Shown: one piece after another, positions 8,331 to 16,680 of the stretch | Numbering within the stretch: the stretch's first letter is position 1 | How the letters are laid out: each line of letters begins with the position of its first letter | Assembly: GCF_900105685.1 (NCBI RefSeq) | Contig: NZ_LT629781.1 | Coordinates: 3,699,445-3,763,444, forward strand | Reading direction: 5' to 3' | From: Verrucomicrobium sp. GAS474 | GTDB taxonomy: Bacteria > Verrucomicrobiota > Verrucomicrobiia > Methylacidiphilales > GAS474 | DNA length: 64,000 bases | Translations under genes and position numbers: made by a program | Notes under the pieces: model-generated | Databases searched by the model: none | Told to the model about the DNA's origin: nothing | Seen by the model: only the letters and a program-made list of their open reading frames with translations

Positions 8331-11300
8331 TTAGCCCCGCGAGGGGGGAAGGTTGATCCCCTTCGAGCAGGGGCAGTTCTTGAACTTCACGTCGGGGTGG
8401 TTCGGGCAGGGATCGTTCCGGCCGACCTTGGGGATATCGCGGCGGAGGGGGAGGACCATCTCCTCCTGCTTCGGCTCCGGCTTCGATTCCGACTTGGCCG
8501 CCGGCTCCTCGACGGGAGGGAGGGGCGCGACGGGAGCGTCGGCGGGGGCGGCCATCCCGGAGGGGAGGTCGGCCTTCACGAGGCGCTGCGGCAGGGCGCT
8601 GAGGAAACGCTCGAAGGCGGTGAGGCTGGAGGCGGAGCGGAAGAGGTTGTGGACGACCTCGTGCTTGATCCGGCCCATCAGCTCCTCGAACATCGCGTAG
8701 GCTTCCTGCTTGTACTCGATGAGGGGGTCCTTCTGCCCGTAGGCGCGGAGGCCGACGCTGGTGCGGAGGCCGTCCATGGCGTAGAGGTGTTCCTGCCAGA
8801 GGCGGTCGATCGCGGAGAGGATGATGTAACGCTCGATCCCCTTCACGGCATCCTCTTCCTCGAACTTGACCTTCAGGTCGTAGGCCTCGGTGACGCGGGC
8901 GAGGAGTTCCTCCCCGACGGCGGCGGCCCCGCCCTTCGGGGCGAAGTCGATCTCCTCGGCGCGGAGGCCGAGGGGGAAGGTCGAGTTGACCCAGGCGAGG
9001 AGGCCGGCGGCATCGGGCTCCTCCTGCCCCTCGAGGCGGGCGAGGGCCTCGCCGCGGACGATCTCGGAGACGACCTCGAAGACCTCGGCGCGGGGGTCCT
9101 CGGTGACGAGGATCTCGCTGCGGTAGCTGTAGATGACGTCGCGCTGGAGGTTCATCACGTCGTCATACTGGAGGGTATGCTTCCGGATGAGGTAGTTCCG
9201 CTCCTCGACCCGCTTCTGCGCGGTCTCGACGGCGCGGTTCAGCCAGGGGTGCTGGAGCTCCTCGTCATCCTTCATGCCGAGGCGGGTCATGAGGTCGGAG
9301 ATCCGGCGGGAGTCGCCGAAGTTCCGCATGAGGTCGTCCTCGAAGGAGATGAAGAAGCGCGAAGCGCCGGGATCGCCCTGGCGGGAGCAGCGGCCCCGGA
9401 GCTGGCGGTCGATGCGGCGCGACTCGTTCCGCTCCGTCCCGATGACGCAGAGGCCGCCGAGCTCGGCGACGCCCGGCCCCAGCTTGATGTCGGTACCGCG
9501 GCCCGCCATGTTCGTCGAGATGGTGACGGCGCCCTTCTGGCCCGCCCCGGCGACGATCTCGGCCTCCTGCTGGTGGAACTTCGCGTTGAGGACGTGGTGC
9601 GGGACCTTCTCCCGGGCGAGCATGCGGGAGACGAGCTCCGACGACTCGACCGAGATCGTCCCGACGAGGACCGGCTGGCCGGTCTCGTTGAGCCGCTTGA
9701 TCTCCTGGATGAGGGCGCCGTACTTCGCGCGGCGGGTCTTGTAGATCGTGTCGTCGAGGTCCTTGCGGATGTTCTTCCGGTTCGGCGGGACGACGATGAC
9801 GTCGAGCTTGTAGATGTCGTGGAACTCGTTGACCTCGGTCTCGGCGGTGCCGGTCATGCCGGAGAGCTTCTCGTAGAGGCGGAAGTAGTTCTGGATCGTG
9901 ATCGTGGCGAGGGTCTGGGTCTCGCGTTCCAGCTGCACCCCCTCCTTCGCCTCGACGGCCTGGTGGAGGCCGTCGCTCCAGCGGCGGCCCGCCATGAGGC
10001 GGCCGGTGTGCTCGTCGACGATGACGACCTTGTTCTCCTGGACGACGTACTGGACGTCCTTCTCGTAGAGGCAGTAGGCGCGGAGGAGCTGGGCGATGTT
10101 GTGGATCCGCTCGCTCGTCTCCTCGTAGAGGGCCTGGGCGACGGCGCGCTGGCGGAGCTTCTCCTCGGCGTTGTCGGCGAGGGCCGGATCGCTGTCGATC
10201 TCGTGGAAGCGGGTCGGGAGGTCGGAGGGGGAGAAGTAGTTCGGGTCGGCGGGGCTGAGATAGGCCCGTCCGCGCTCGCTGAGGTCGGCCTCGTGGTTCT
10301 TCTCGTCGATGCTGAAGAGGAGCTCCTCCTTGATCGCGTAGAGCTCCGTCCGGCGGGTGTCCTGGTAGAAGGAGAGCTCGGCCGTGTCCATCATGCGACG
10401 GACCTCGGGCTCCTCGATCAGCTTCAGGAGGGGCTTGTTCCGGGGCATGCCGAGCTTGATCTTGTAGAGGAGGCGGCCGATCTGGTCCTTCGGGCCGTTG
10501 GCGGCGATGAGCTTCTGCACCTGCTCCGCGAGGCGGGCGAGTTCCCGCTGCTGTTCCTGGACGATGCGGGCGACGGGGCCCTTGTACTTCTCGTAGGCCT
10601 GGGTGTTCGAGACGGTGGCGGGGCCGGAGATGATGAGGGGGACGCGGGCCTCGTCGATCAGGATGCTGTCGACCTCGTCGACGATGGCGTAGGCGTGGCC
10701 GCGCTGGACCTGGTCCTCGCTGCGGGTCGCCATGCCGTTGTCGCGGAGGTAGTCGAAGCCGAACTCGGCGTTCGTCCCGTAGGTGATGTCGGCGGCGTAT
10801 TGGGCGCGGCGTTCCGTCGGGCTCTGCCCGTGCTGGATGCAGCCGACGGTGATGCCGAGGAAGCGGTGGATCTCGCCGACCCACTCGCAGTCGCGGGAGG
10901 CGAGGTAGTCGTTGACCGTGACGATGTGGACGCCCCGCCCGGAGAGGGCGTTGAGGTAGGAGGGGAGCGTGGCGACGAGGGTCTTCCCCTCGCCGGTCCC
11001 CATCTCGGCGATCCGGCCGGAGTGGAGGACCATGCCGCCGATGAGCTGGACGTCGAACGGGATCATCTCCCACGCCAGCTGGTGGCCGCGGACCGAGATC
11101 ATCCGCTTCCCCTCGGTGAAGCGGCGGCAGGCATTCTTCACGACGGCGAAGGCCTCGGGCAGGATGGCGTCGAGGGTCTCGCCCTTGGCGAGGCGCTCCC
11201 GGAACTCGACCGTCTTCGCCCTCAGGGCGTCGTCGGAAAGGGAGCGGTAGCCCTCCTCGATCCGGTTGATCTGCTCCACGATGGGAAGGAGGCGGCGGAC

Positions 11301-11351
11301 CTCACGCTGGTTTTTGGAGCCGAGAACTTTTTTGATGAGCCACTGGAACAT
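8331..11351 (-). CDS. secA: Preprotein translocase ATPase SecA
   Basis: A 1006-residue motor ATPase of the Sec export pathway. Walker A is MGTGEGKT (about residues 117-124). DEVDSILIDEARVPLIISGP, the long preprotein crosslinking and helical scaffold regions, and the second ATPase half (NMAGRGTDIKLG) are all present. The C-terminus has an unusual SEC-C zinc motif (CPNHPDVKFKNCPC). ATG 11351 (MFQWLIKKVLG) is chosen. An open extension to 11438 would encode residues from the inverted-repeat element upstream and is unlike SecA. Confidence 0.97.
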   Translation of the reverse strand: MFQWLIKKVLGSKNQREVRRLLPIVEQINRIEEGYRSLSDDALRAKTVEFRERLAKGETLDAILPEAFAVVKNACRRFTEGKRMISVRGHQLAWEMIPFDVQLIGGMVLHSGRIAEMGTGEGKTLVATLPSYLNALSGRGVHIVTVNDYLASRDCEWVGEIHRFLGITVGCIQHGQSPTERRAQYAADITYGTNAEFGFDYLRDNGMATRSEDQVQRGHAYAIVDEVDSILIDEARVPLIISGPATVSNTQAYEKYKGPVARIVQEQQRELARLAEQVQKLIAANGPKDQIGRLLYKIKLGMPRNKPLLKLIEEPEVRRMMDTAELSFYQDTRRTELYAIKEELLFSIDEKNHEADLSERGRAYLSPADPNYFSPSDLPTRFHEIDSDPALADNAEEKLRQRAVAQALYEETSERIHNIAQLLRAYCLYEKDVQYVVQENKVVIVDEHTGRLMAGRRWSDGLHQAVEAKEGVQLERETQTLATITIQNYFRLYEKLSGMTGTAETEVNEFHDIYKLDVIVVPPNRKNIRKDLDDTIYKTRRAKYGALIQEIKRLNETGQPVLVGTISVESSELVSRMLAREKVPHHVLNAKFHQQEAEIVAGAGQKGAVTISTNMAGRGTDIKLGPGVAELGGLCVIGTERNESRRIDRQLRGRCSRQGDPGASRFFISFEDDLMRNFGDSRRISDLMTRLGMKDDEELQHPWLNRAVETAQKRVEERNYLIRKHTLQYDDVMNLQRDVIYSYRSEILVTEDPRAEVFEVVSEIVRGEALARLEGQEEPDAAGLLAWVNSTFPLGLRAEEIDFAPKGGAAAVGEELLARVTEAYDLKVKFEEEDAVKGIERYIILSAIDRLWQEHLYAMDGLRTSVGLRAYGQKDPLIEYKQEAYAMFEELMGRIKHEVVHNLFRSASSLTAFERFLSALPQRLVKADLPSGMAAPADAPVAPLPPVEEPAAKSESKPEPKQEEMVLPLRRDIPKVGRNDPCPNHPDVKFKNCPCSKGINLPPSRG

Positions 11352-11384
11352 GGGAAAATAGGGAAAAAGGGTGGACGACTGTTC

Positions 11385-11660
11385 TAGAGCCTGTCCTGCA
11401 CTTTGGAAAGCCCGCGTTGCTTCTAAAAGGTTCTCCATCTAGGCGCGAGCGCCGCCGTGTGGCCGCAAGCCACTCAAGAAGCGAGCAACAACGAGGGAGA
11501 ACCTTTTAGAAGCAACCCTTCGGGCCGGGGGTCCTACGCCCCTTTCCCGTTGTTCTGCAATGCCTTACGTGCCATTCAGGCACGCGACGGCATTGCACGC
11601 CTAGGGGAGAGGGGCGCAGCCCCTCCGGCGCGGGCTTTCCAAAGTGCAGGACAGGCTCTA
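11385..11660. repeat. Nested perfect inverted-repeat element upstream of secA
   Basis: The outer arms 11385-11416 and 11629-11660 are perfect 32-bp inverted repeats. Directly inside the left arm, 11417-11436 is a perfect 20-bp inverted repeat of 11496-11515. The interior also holds GCAATGCC/GGCATTGC arms and the GAGGGGCGCAGCCCCTC hairpin (11609-11625), which also occurs at 3395. The 371-bp gap 11352-11723 contains nothing else recognisable. It resembles a MITE or REP-like intergenic element; no transposase is nearby. Confidence 0.75.
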
Positions 11661-11723
11661 GGGGCAATTGGGAAACGAGTCAACCGGACTCAAACGGGGT
11701 CCTGGCCCCGGCTTTGTTCCCGT

Positions 11724-12656
11724 TCAACGCCGCCCCGCCGCCCGCCGGTAGGCCCGGGGGGTGACGCCCTGGCTCTTGCGGAAGCGGCGGGAGAAATAGC
11801 CCGGATCGTCGTACCCGCAGGCCCGGGCCACCTGGGCGATGTTTTCGGTCGAGGTCTCCAGCAGGGCCCGCGCCTGGGCCATCCGCTGGGTGTCGAGGTA
11901 GGAGGCGAGCGCGATGCCGGTGACCGACCGGAAGAGGCGGGAAAGGTAATCGGGGCTGCTCTGGAGGGTCCGCGCGATCCAGCCGACCGAAAGCTCGGGC
12001 CGGGCGAGGTTCTGCATCACCAGCCGACGGACCTGGGCGACCCGGAGCGGCTCCGTCGGGACCGCCGGAACGGTCCCCGCATGGCGGAGCGCCGCCCCGA
12101 GGAGGGCGAGGTGGGCGAGGAGCGCCCCCCGCACCGCCCACTCCCAGTCCCGCCCCTTTTCCTCCCCCCAATCGGGGAGCGGCTCCAGCAGGAGGGCGAG
12201 GCGGGCCGCGTCGGCGGGCCGCCCGGTCTCGGCCCGGCTCGCGATCGCGATAAAGGGCTTCCCCCCCTTCCCCAGCCGCGCCAGATGAAAGCGGAACTCC
12301 CCTTCCTGGTAGGCGAAGACGAGGTTGCAGAACGGCGTCCCGTCGACGTCGTCCCGGCCCCGTTCCCGGTGGGGCAGGCCCGAGGGGACGAGGCACAGTT
12401 CCCCCGGCCCCACCCGGATCCTCTGCTCGGGAAAGGTGAACGTCGTCGAGCCCGAGACCTGGAGGAAGAGTTCGGGCTTCAGGTGGAACGGCATGTCGGC
12501 GGCGAAGCGCATCAGCCCCGCCCGGCGCGGCAGGTGGGAGCGGAGCCGCCCCCGCTGGAGCGTCCCCGCCCAGCGGCCCAGCAATGCCGCCGTCTCCCGG
12601 CGCAGAGCGGCCTCGTCGCGGGCGGCGGCCCGATGGAAGGAGGTGTCGGAGGGCAT
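11724..12656 (-). CDS. AraC-family transcriptional regulator
   Basis: A 310-residue protein. An N-terminal cupin-like ligand domain (about residues 45-125; VGPGELCLVPSGLPH is typical of the barrel) precedes a C-terminal AraC double HTH. The second helix set reads VARACGYDDPGYFSRRFRKS and ends TPRAYRR. It is divergent from the oxidoreductase/ThuA operon starting at 12809, with 152 bp between, and is its likely regulator. Confidence 0.9.
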   Translation of the reverse strand: MPSDTSFHRAAARDEAALRRETAALLGRWAGTLQRGRLRSHLPRRAGLMRFAADMPFHLKPELFLQVSGSTTFTFPEQRIRVGPGELCLVPSGLPHRERGRDDVDGTPFCNLVFAYQEGEFRFHLARLGKGGKPFIAIASRAETGRPADAARLALLLEPLPDWGEEKGRDWEWAVRGALLAHLALLGAALRHAGTVPAVPTEPLRVAQVRRLVMQNLARPELSVGWIARTLQSSPDYLSRLFRSVTGIALASYLDTQRMAQARALLETSTENIAQVARACGYDDPGYFSRRFRKSQGVTPRAYRRAAGRR

Positions 12657-12808
12657 GACGGAAAAATCCTATTATTCTGTTCTTTTATCCCAGTAAAGCC
12701 GATTGAACCGCTGATCCAAAGCCTTATTCTGGCCTAATCTCGGCAAAATCGCAGCAGCGTAAAAGTTCAATAATCACCAATACCCCCATCACCCCCCACT
12801 CCTCCCCC

Positions 12809-13867
12809 ATGAACAAGAAACTCCAGATCGGCCTCATCGGCGCGGGCGGCATCGTCCAGGGCGCCCACCTCAACCCCGGCTGGCTCGCCGTTCCCGACTG
12901 CGAAGTCGTCGCCGTCTGCGACGTGAACCCGATCGCCGCCCAGAAGCTGGCCGACAAGTTCCAGATTCCCCACGTCTTCAACGACTACAAGGACCTCGTG
13001 AAGATGAAGGGCCTCGACGCCGTCGACATCTGCACGCCGAACAAGCTCCACACCCCGATGGTCCTCGCCGCGCTGAAGGCGGGCAAGCACGTCATGTGCG
13101 AGAAGCCCCTCGCCACCACGGTGAAGGAAGTCCTCCAGATGCAGAAGGCCGCCCAGGCCGCCAAGAAGATCCTGATGACCGCCCAGCACTGCCGCTTCGG
13201 CGAGCATTCCCAGGCAATCAAGGCGTGGGTCGACACCGGCGCCCTCGGCGAGGTCTACCACGCCCGCGTCAACGCCACCCGGCGTAACCATCTCCCCACC
13301 AGCCCCGGCTTCATCAACCCCGAGCTCTCCGGCGGCGGCCCCTGCCTCGACATCGGCGTCCACGCCCTCGACACGGCCATGTGGCTCATGGGCTTCCCCC
13401 GCCCCGTCCGCGTCAGCGGCCGCGCCCTGACGAACTTCGCCAAGGGCCACGAGATCCCCGGCGCCTGGGGCGAGTGGGACCGGAAGATGTACGGGGTCGA
13501 GGACTTCGCCTCCGGCTACGTCCACTTCGACAACGGCGCGACGATGGCCCTCGAGGCCAGCTGGCTCCAGCACCAGGAGAAGGAAGACTGGAACGCCACC
13601 CTCCTCGGCAAGAAGGCCTCCGTCACCTGGCCGACGGGGAAGTTCTACACCGCGATCAACCGTTCCCTGATCGACGGCGTCATCCAGCCGAAGCCGGGCG
13701 TGAAGCCCGCCCACACCGAGGAGATCCTCGCCTTCGCCGACGCCATCCGCAACGACAAGCCCTCGCCGGTTCCCGTCGAGCAGACCCTCTCCGTCATCGC
13801 GATCCTCGAAGGCATCATGACCTCGAGCGCCGTGAACAAGGAAGTCTCGATCCCCAAGTACGCTTAA
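12809..13867 (+). CDS. Gfo/Idh/MocA-family oxidoreductase
   Basis: A 352-residue protein with a canonical Rossmann start (IGLIGAGGIVQGAH), the catalytic-lysine motif MCEKPLATT, and the substrate motif GGGPCLDIGVHALDTAMWLMG. The whole domain order is as in sugar and inositol dehydrogenases. It is followed 45 bp later by a ThuA-like gene (13913-14707). That pair is a common partnership in PVC bacteria and in trehalose/keto-sugar catabolic loci. The substrate cannot be assigned. Confidence 0.92.
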   Translation: MNKKLQIGLIGAGGIVQGAHLNPGWLAVPDCEVVAVCDVNPIAAQKLADKFQIPHVFNDYKDLVKMKGLDAVDICTPNKLHTPMVLAALKAGKHVMCEKPLATTVKEVLQMQKAAQAAKKILMTAQHCRFGEHSQAIKAWVDTGALGEVYHARVNATRRNHLPTSPGFINPELSGGGPCLDIGVHALDTAMWLMGFPRPVRVSGRALTNFAKGHEIPGAWGEWDRKMYGVEDFASGYVHFDNGATMALEASWLQHQEKEDWNATLLGKKASVTWPTGKFYTAINRSLIDGVIQPKPGVKPAHTEEILAFADAIRNDKPSPVPVEQTLSVIAILEGIMTSSAVNKEVSIPKYA

Positions 13868-13912
13868 TGGCGCCCAATCACGGAACCCTCCCTTAACCCT
13901 CCACTCCTCATT

Positions 13913-14707
13913 ATGAGCAACAAACTCCGCATCACCGTCTGGGGCGAAAACGTCCACGAACACAAGAACGCCGCCGTCGCCCAGGTCTACCCGATGGGGA
14001 TGCACGAATGCATCGCCGCCGGCCTCCGCGAAACGTCCGGCACCGACGAGATCGAGGTCCGCACCGCGACCCTCGACCAGCCCGAGCACGGCCTCACCGA
14101 GGCCGTCCTCGAGCAGACCGACGTCCTCACCTGGTGGGGCCATTGCGCCCACGGGCAGGTCGACGACAAGATCGTCGACCGCGTCCAGCAGCGCGTCCTC
14201 CAGGGGATGGGCCTCATCGTCCTCCACTCCGGCCACTACGCGAAGATCTTCCGCCGACTCCTCGGCACCACCTGCTCCCTGACGTGGCGCGAGGCGGGCG
14301 AGAGGGAGCGCCTCTGGGTCTGCAATCCTGGCCACCCCATCGCCCAGGGGATCGACCGCCACTTCGAGCTCGCGAACGAGGAGATGTACGGCGAGCCCTT
14401 CGCCATCCCGACCCCGGACGAGATGATCTTCATCAGCTGGTTTGAAGGCGGCGAGGTCTTCCGCTCCGGCGCGACCTGGAAGCGCGGCAACGGGAAGATC
14501 TTCTACTTCCGCCCCGGCCACGAGACCTACCCGACGTACTTCGACAAGAACGTCCGCCGCGTCATCCGCAACGCCGTCTCCTGGGCCAAGCCCGAGGGCA
14601 GCAAGTGGATCGACTCCGCCCCGAACATCCCCGTCGAGCAGGCGTGCGAGAAGATCGTCTCCAAGGGCCTCTCCCTCCACAAGGCGGGCGAAGCCGGATA
14701 CCGCTAG
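13913..14707 (+). CDS. ThuA-like (trehalose utilisation) domain protein
   Basis: A 264-residue protein matching the ThuA family, a class-I glutamine-amidotransferase-like fold. Recognisable parts are [11 protein letters not shown] at the start, the strand-loop [26 protein letters not shown] where the nucleophile elbow would be, and [14 protein letters not shown] near the C-terminus. In rhizobia ThuA works with ThuB (an oxidoreductase) in conversion of trehalose-type disaccharides to 3-keto sugars. Adjacency to 12809-13867 suggests a similar joint role here. Confidence 0.85.
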   Translation: MSNKLRITVWGENVHEHKNAAVAQVYPMGMHECIAAGLRETSGTDEIEVRTATLDQPEHGLTEAVLEQTDVLTWWGHCAHGQVDDKIVDRVQQRVLQGMGLIVLHSGHYAKIFRRLLGTTCSLTWREAGERERLWVCNPGHPIAQGIDRHFELANEEMYGEPFAIPTPDEMIFISWFEGGEVFRSGATWKRGNGKIFYFRPGHETYPTYFDKNVRRVIRNAVSWAKPEGSKWIDSAPNIPVEQACEKIVSKGLSLHKAGEAGYR

Positions 14708-14775
14708 GCCCCGCCTCCGGACACGGGCGCGCCTCCCCTTTTTTGCGTTCCGCGGGAACGCATGTAAGATGGGGA

Positions 14776-15702
14776 GTGCGCGCCTTTTCCGCTCTCTTCA
14801 CCCTTCTTGTTCTTTCCCCGTGCCTCGCCTTCCTGGGCTGCACGACGGCGACCAGCCTCAACACCTCGGCCTCCGACGTCTCCGCCCGGAACGGGCTGGT
14901 GAACGGGACCTATTACTATATCCCGGAGGGGACGATCGTCCTCTCCGGCCTCGTCGAGCCTGCCGACCGGGACGTGAAGGACCAGCCGACCGTCCACAAG
15001 GGCGACTTCACCCTCACCGCCGCCGTCGACCTCCGGCCCGACCGGACGATGCGGTTCTTTTTCAGGCCCGATGAAAACGTCTTCCTCGACAGCGACACCC
15101 GGCTGATCGTGAACGACAAAGCCCTGCTCGACACCGTGACCTCGGCCACGCTCGGCAAGGGTGCCCCCGCCGCCCTCACCATCGCGCAGATGGCCCCCGT
15201 GCCGCTCGACTTCGGAGCGGAACCGGCCGGGGACGCCGTCCCCTTCACCTACCGCTTCGATCCCTTCAACGCGGCCCAGGTGGCGGCGGTGCGGCGGGAA
15301 TTGGGCCGCCGCGGCATCCGCCTCGACATCACCCCGGCCCTGGCGGCTTCCTCTGCCAAGCCCGACCCGAAGGCGATGCAAACCGGGACCCGGGATCCCG
15401 CCGCCCCCGTCGTCGCCGATCAATACTCCGGCATCCTCTTCCGCCCCGTCGTCCCCCTCACCCTCACCTTCCGCACGGGCAACGCGGCGCTCGGGGACCA
15501 GGAGATCCTGCTTTGCGTTCCCGACAAACGCTCGCTCCTCGCCTTCAACCTGGAACGGGGACTCCTCATCGACAAGAGCGTCGAGCTCCAGTTCCACGAC
15601 GGCGTCCTCGTCGCCTCCCACATCGGGAAGCCGGGCCTCGTCACCTCCCTGATCAACATCCCGCTGAACATGATCCACACCGTCTTCACCGGCGGGATGT
15701 AG
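14776..15702 (+). CDS. Predicted exported or lipoprotein of unknown function
   Basis: About 308 residues from GTG 14776. The N-terminus is a signal sequence (FSALFTLLVLSPCLAFLGC) ending in FLGC, a non-standard lipobox, so a lipid anchor is possible but unproven. The open frame continues upstream to 14605, but that part overlaps the ThuA gene and is not protein-like. The mature part is beta-rich and Pro/Ala/Asp-rich, with no family recognised. The GTG start is inferred only from the signal peptide. Confidence 0.65.
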   Translation: MRAFSALFTLLVLSPCLAFLGCTTATSLNTSASDVSARNGLVNGTYYYIPEGTIVLSGLVEPADRDVKDQPTVHKGDFTLTAAVDLRPDRTMRFFFRPDENVFLDSDTRLIVNDKALLDTVTSATLGKGAPAALTIAQMAPVPLDFGAEPAGDAVPFTYRFDPFNAAQVAAVRRELGRRGIRLDITPALAASSAKPDPKAMQTGTRDPAAPVVADQYSGILFRPVVPLTLTFRTGNAALGDQEILLCVPDKRSLLAFNLERGLLIDKSVELQFHDGVLVASHIGKPGLVTSLINIPLNMIHTVFTGGM

Positions 15703-15725
15703 ATCCCTCTTCCGCGACGGCGCGG

Positions 15726-16601
15726 CTAACTGACCCGCTCCGCATGCTCCCGCCGGAACTGGGCGGGGGAACGGCCCGCGTTCTCGTGGAAGACCCGGCT
15801 GAAATGGTGCCGGTTCGCGAAGCCGACGTTTTCGGCCACCGCCTCGATCGATAGATCGGTCAGCGCCAGGAGGCGGCACGCCTCGCGCACCCGCCGCCGC
15901 GTCACATACCGCGCCGGGGTGATCCCCAGATGGCGGCGGAACCACCGGCCGAAGCCCTCGACGCTCATCCCCGCCCGCTGCGCCAGCTCCCCGTTCGGCT
16001 GAGGCTGGCCGAGGGAGCGCTCGATCCCCTCCAGGATCAGCCCGAGCGCGGGGGGAAAGGGCGATTCCTGCCCCAACGGGGATCGGCTGAAGCAGGCATG
16101 GATCACCGCGAGCCCGGCATGGAAGATCCGCTGCCGCTCGACCCGCGTCTGGCGCGGACCGAGGCATTGCTCCTGCAACTCCCCGATGGTCGCCGCCAGG
16201 GCCGCGCTCAGGGGGAGCGTGAACCGCTCCGCGACGAAGCGGGCCGTCAGCGGGGGCGAGAAATGAATCCAAAGATGGGGCACGCCCGGAGCGCCCCGGC
16301 TGTTGAACAGCGTGTTGTCCGGAATCACCATCACCTGGTCGGGTTCGAGTCGATGGCGCTCCCCCCCCATCTCGATATAGCTCCCGGGCTTTGAGTTGTA
16401 ATAAAACCGCCAGAACGGATTGCAGAGCCGGTCGTAATGCCACCGGAGGCCGAGGGGAAGATAGCCGATCTCGTGAAGCTGGAAGTTCCCCGCCCCCCAG
16501 CGATCGAACTCGTGGAGATGGAGTCGCCGAGGATTAACCCCTCCCCGCAGGAGAGGAGGATCATTTTTAGATACAAAACTGCCAGGATCGGACACAGACA
16601 A
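15726..16601 (-). CDS. AraC-family transcriptional regulator
   Basis: A 291-residue protein. The N-terminal cupin-like sensor domain (about residues 40-120, with LEPDQVMVIPDNTLFN) is followed by an AraC double HTH (VAENVGFANRHHFSRVFHEN and SPAQFRREH). It is divergent from the kinase gene that starts at 16681 and likely controls the pentose/deoxysugar operon 16681-20775. Confidence 0.9.
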   Translation of the reverse strand: MSVSDPGSFVSKNDPPLLRGGVNPRRLHLHEFDRWGAGNFQLHEIGYLPLGLRWHYDRLCNPFWRFYYNSKPGSYIEMGGERHRLEPDQVMVIPDNTLFNSRGAPGVPHLWIHFSPPLTARFVAERFTLPLSAALAATIGELQEQCLGPRQTRVERQRIFHAGLAVIHACFSRSPLGQESPFPPALGLILEGIERSLGQPQPNGELAQRAGMSVEGFGRWFRRHLGITPARYVTRRRVREACRLLALTDLSIEAVAENVGFANRHHFSRVFHENAGRSPAQFRREHAERVS

Positions 16602-16680
16602 AAGCGTGCCGCAGCGGGTACAATCTTGTCACTCGCAATCGGCCTCCGGCTTTCACTTTCCACCCGTTCTTCCCCCTTTC

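Noticed and set aside
7146..11387. A 1413-codon plus-strand open frame across secA and neighbours
   Set aside because: It is the antisense shadow of secA and the glycosyltransferase-like gene; its composition (Glu/Gly/Asp/Arg/Val-dominated) is typical of GC-rich antisense frames.
14745..14761. GCGTTCC/GGAACGC hairpin after the ThuA-like gene
   Set aside because: The T-run precedes the hairpin on the plus strand and would be an A-run on the minus strand, so it is not a standard terminator in either direction.
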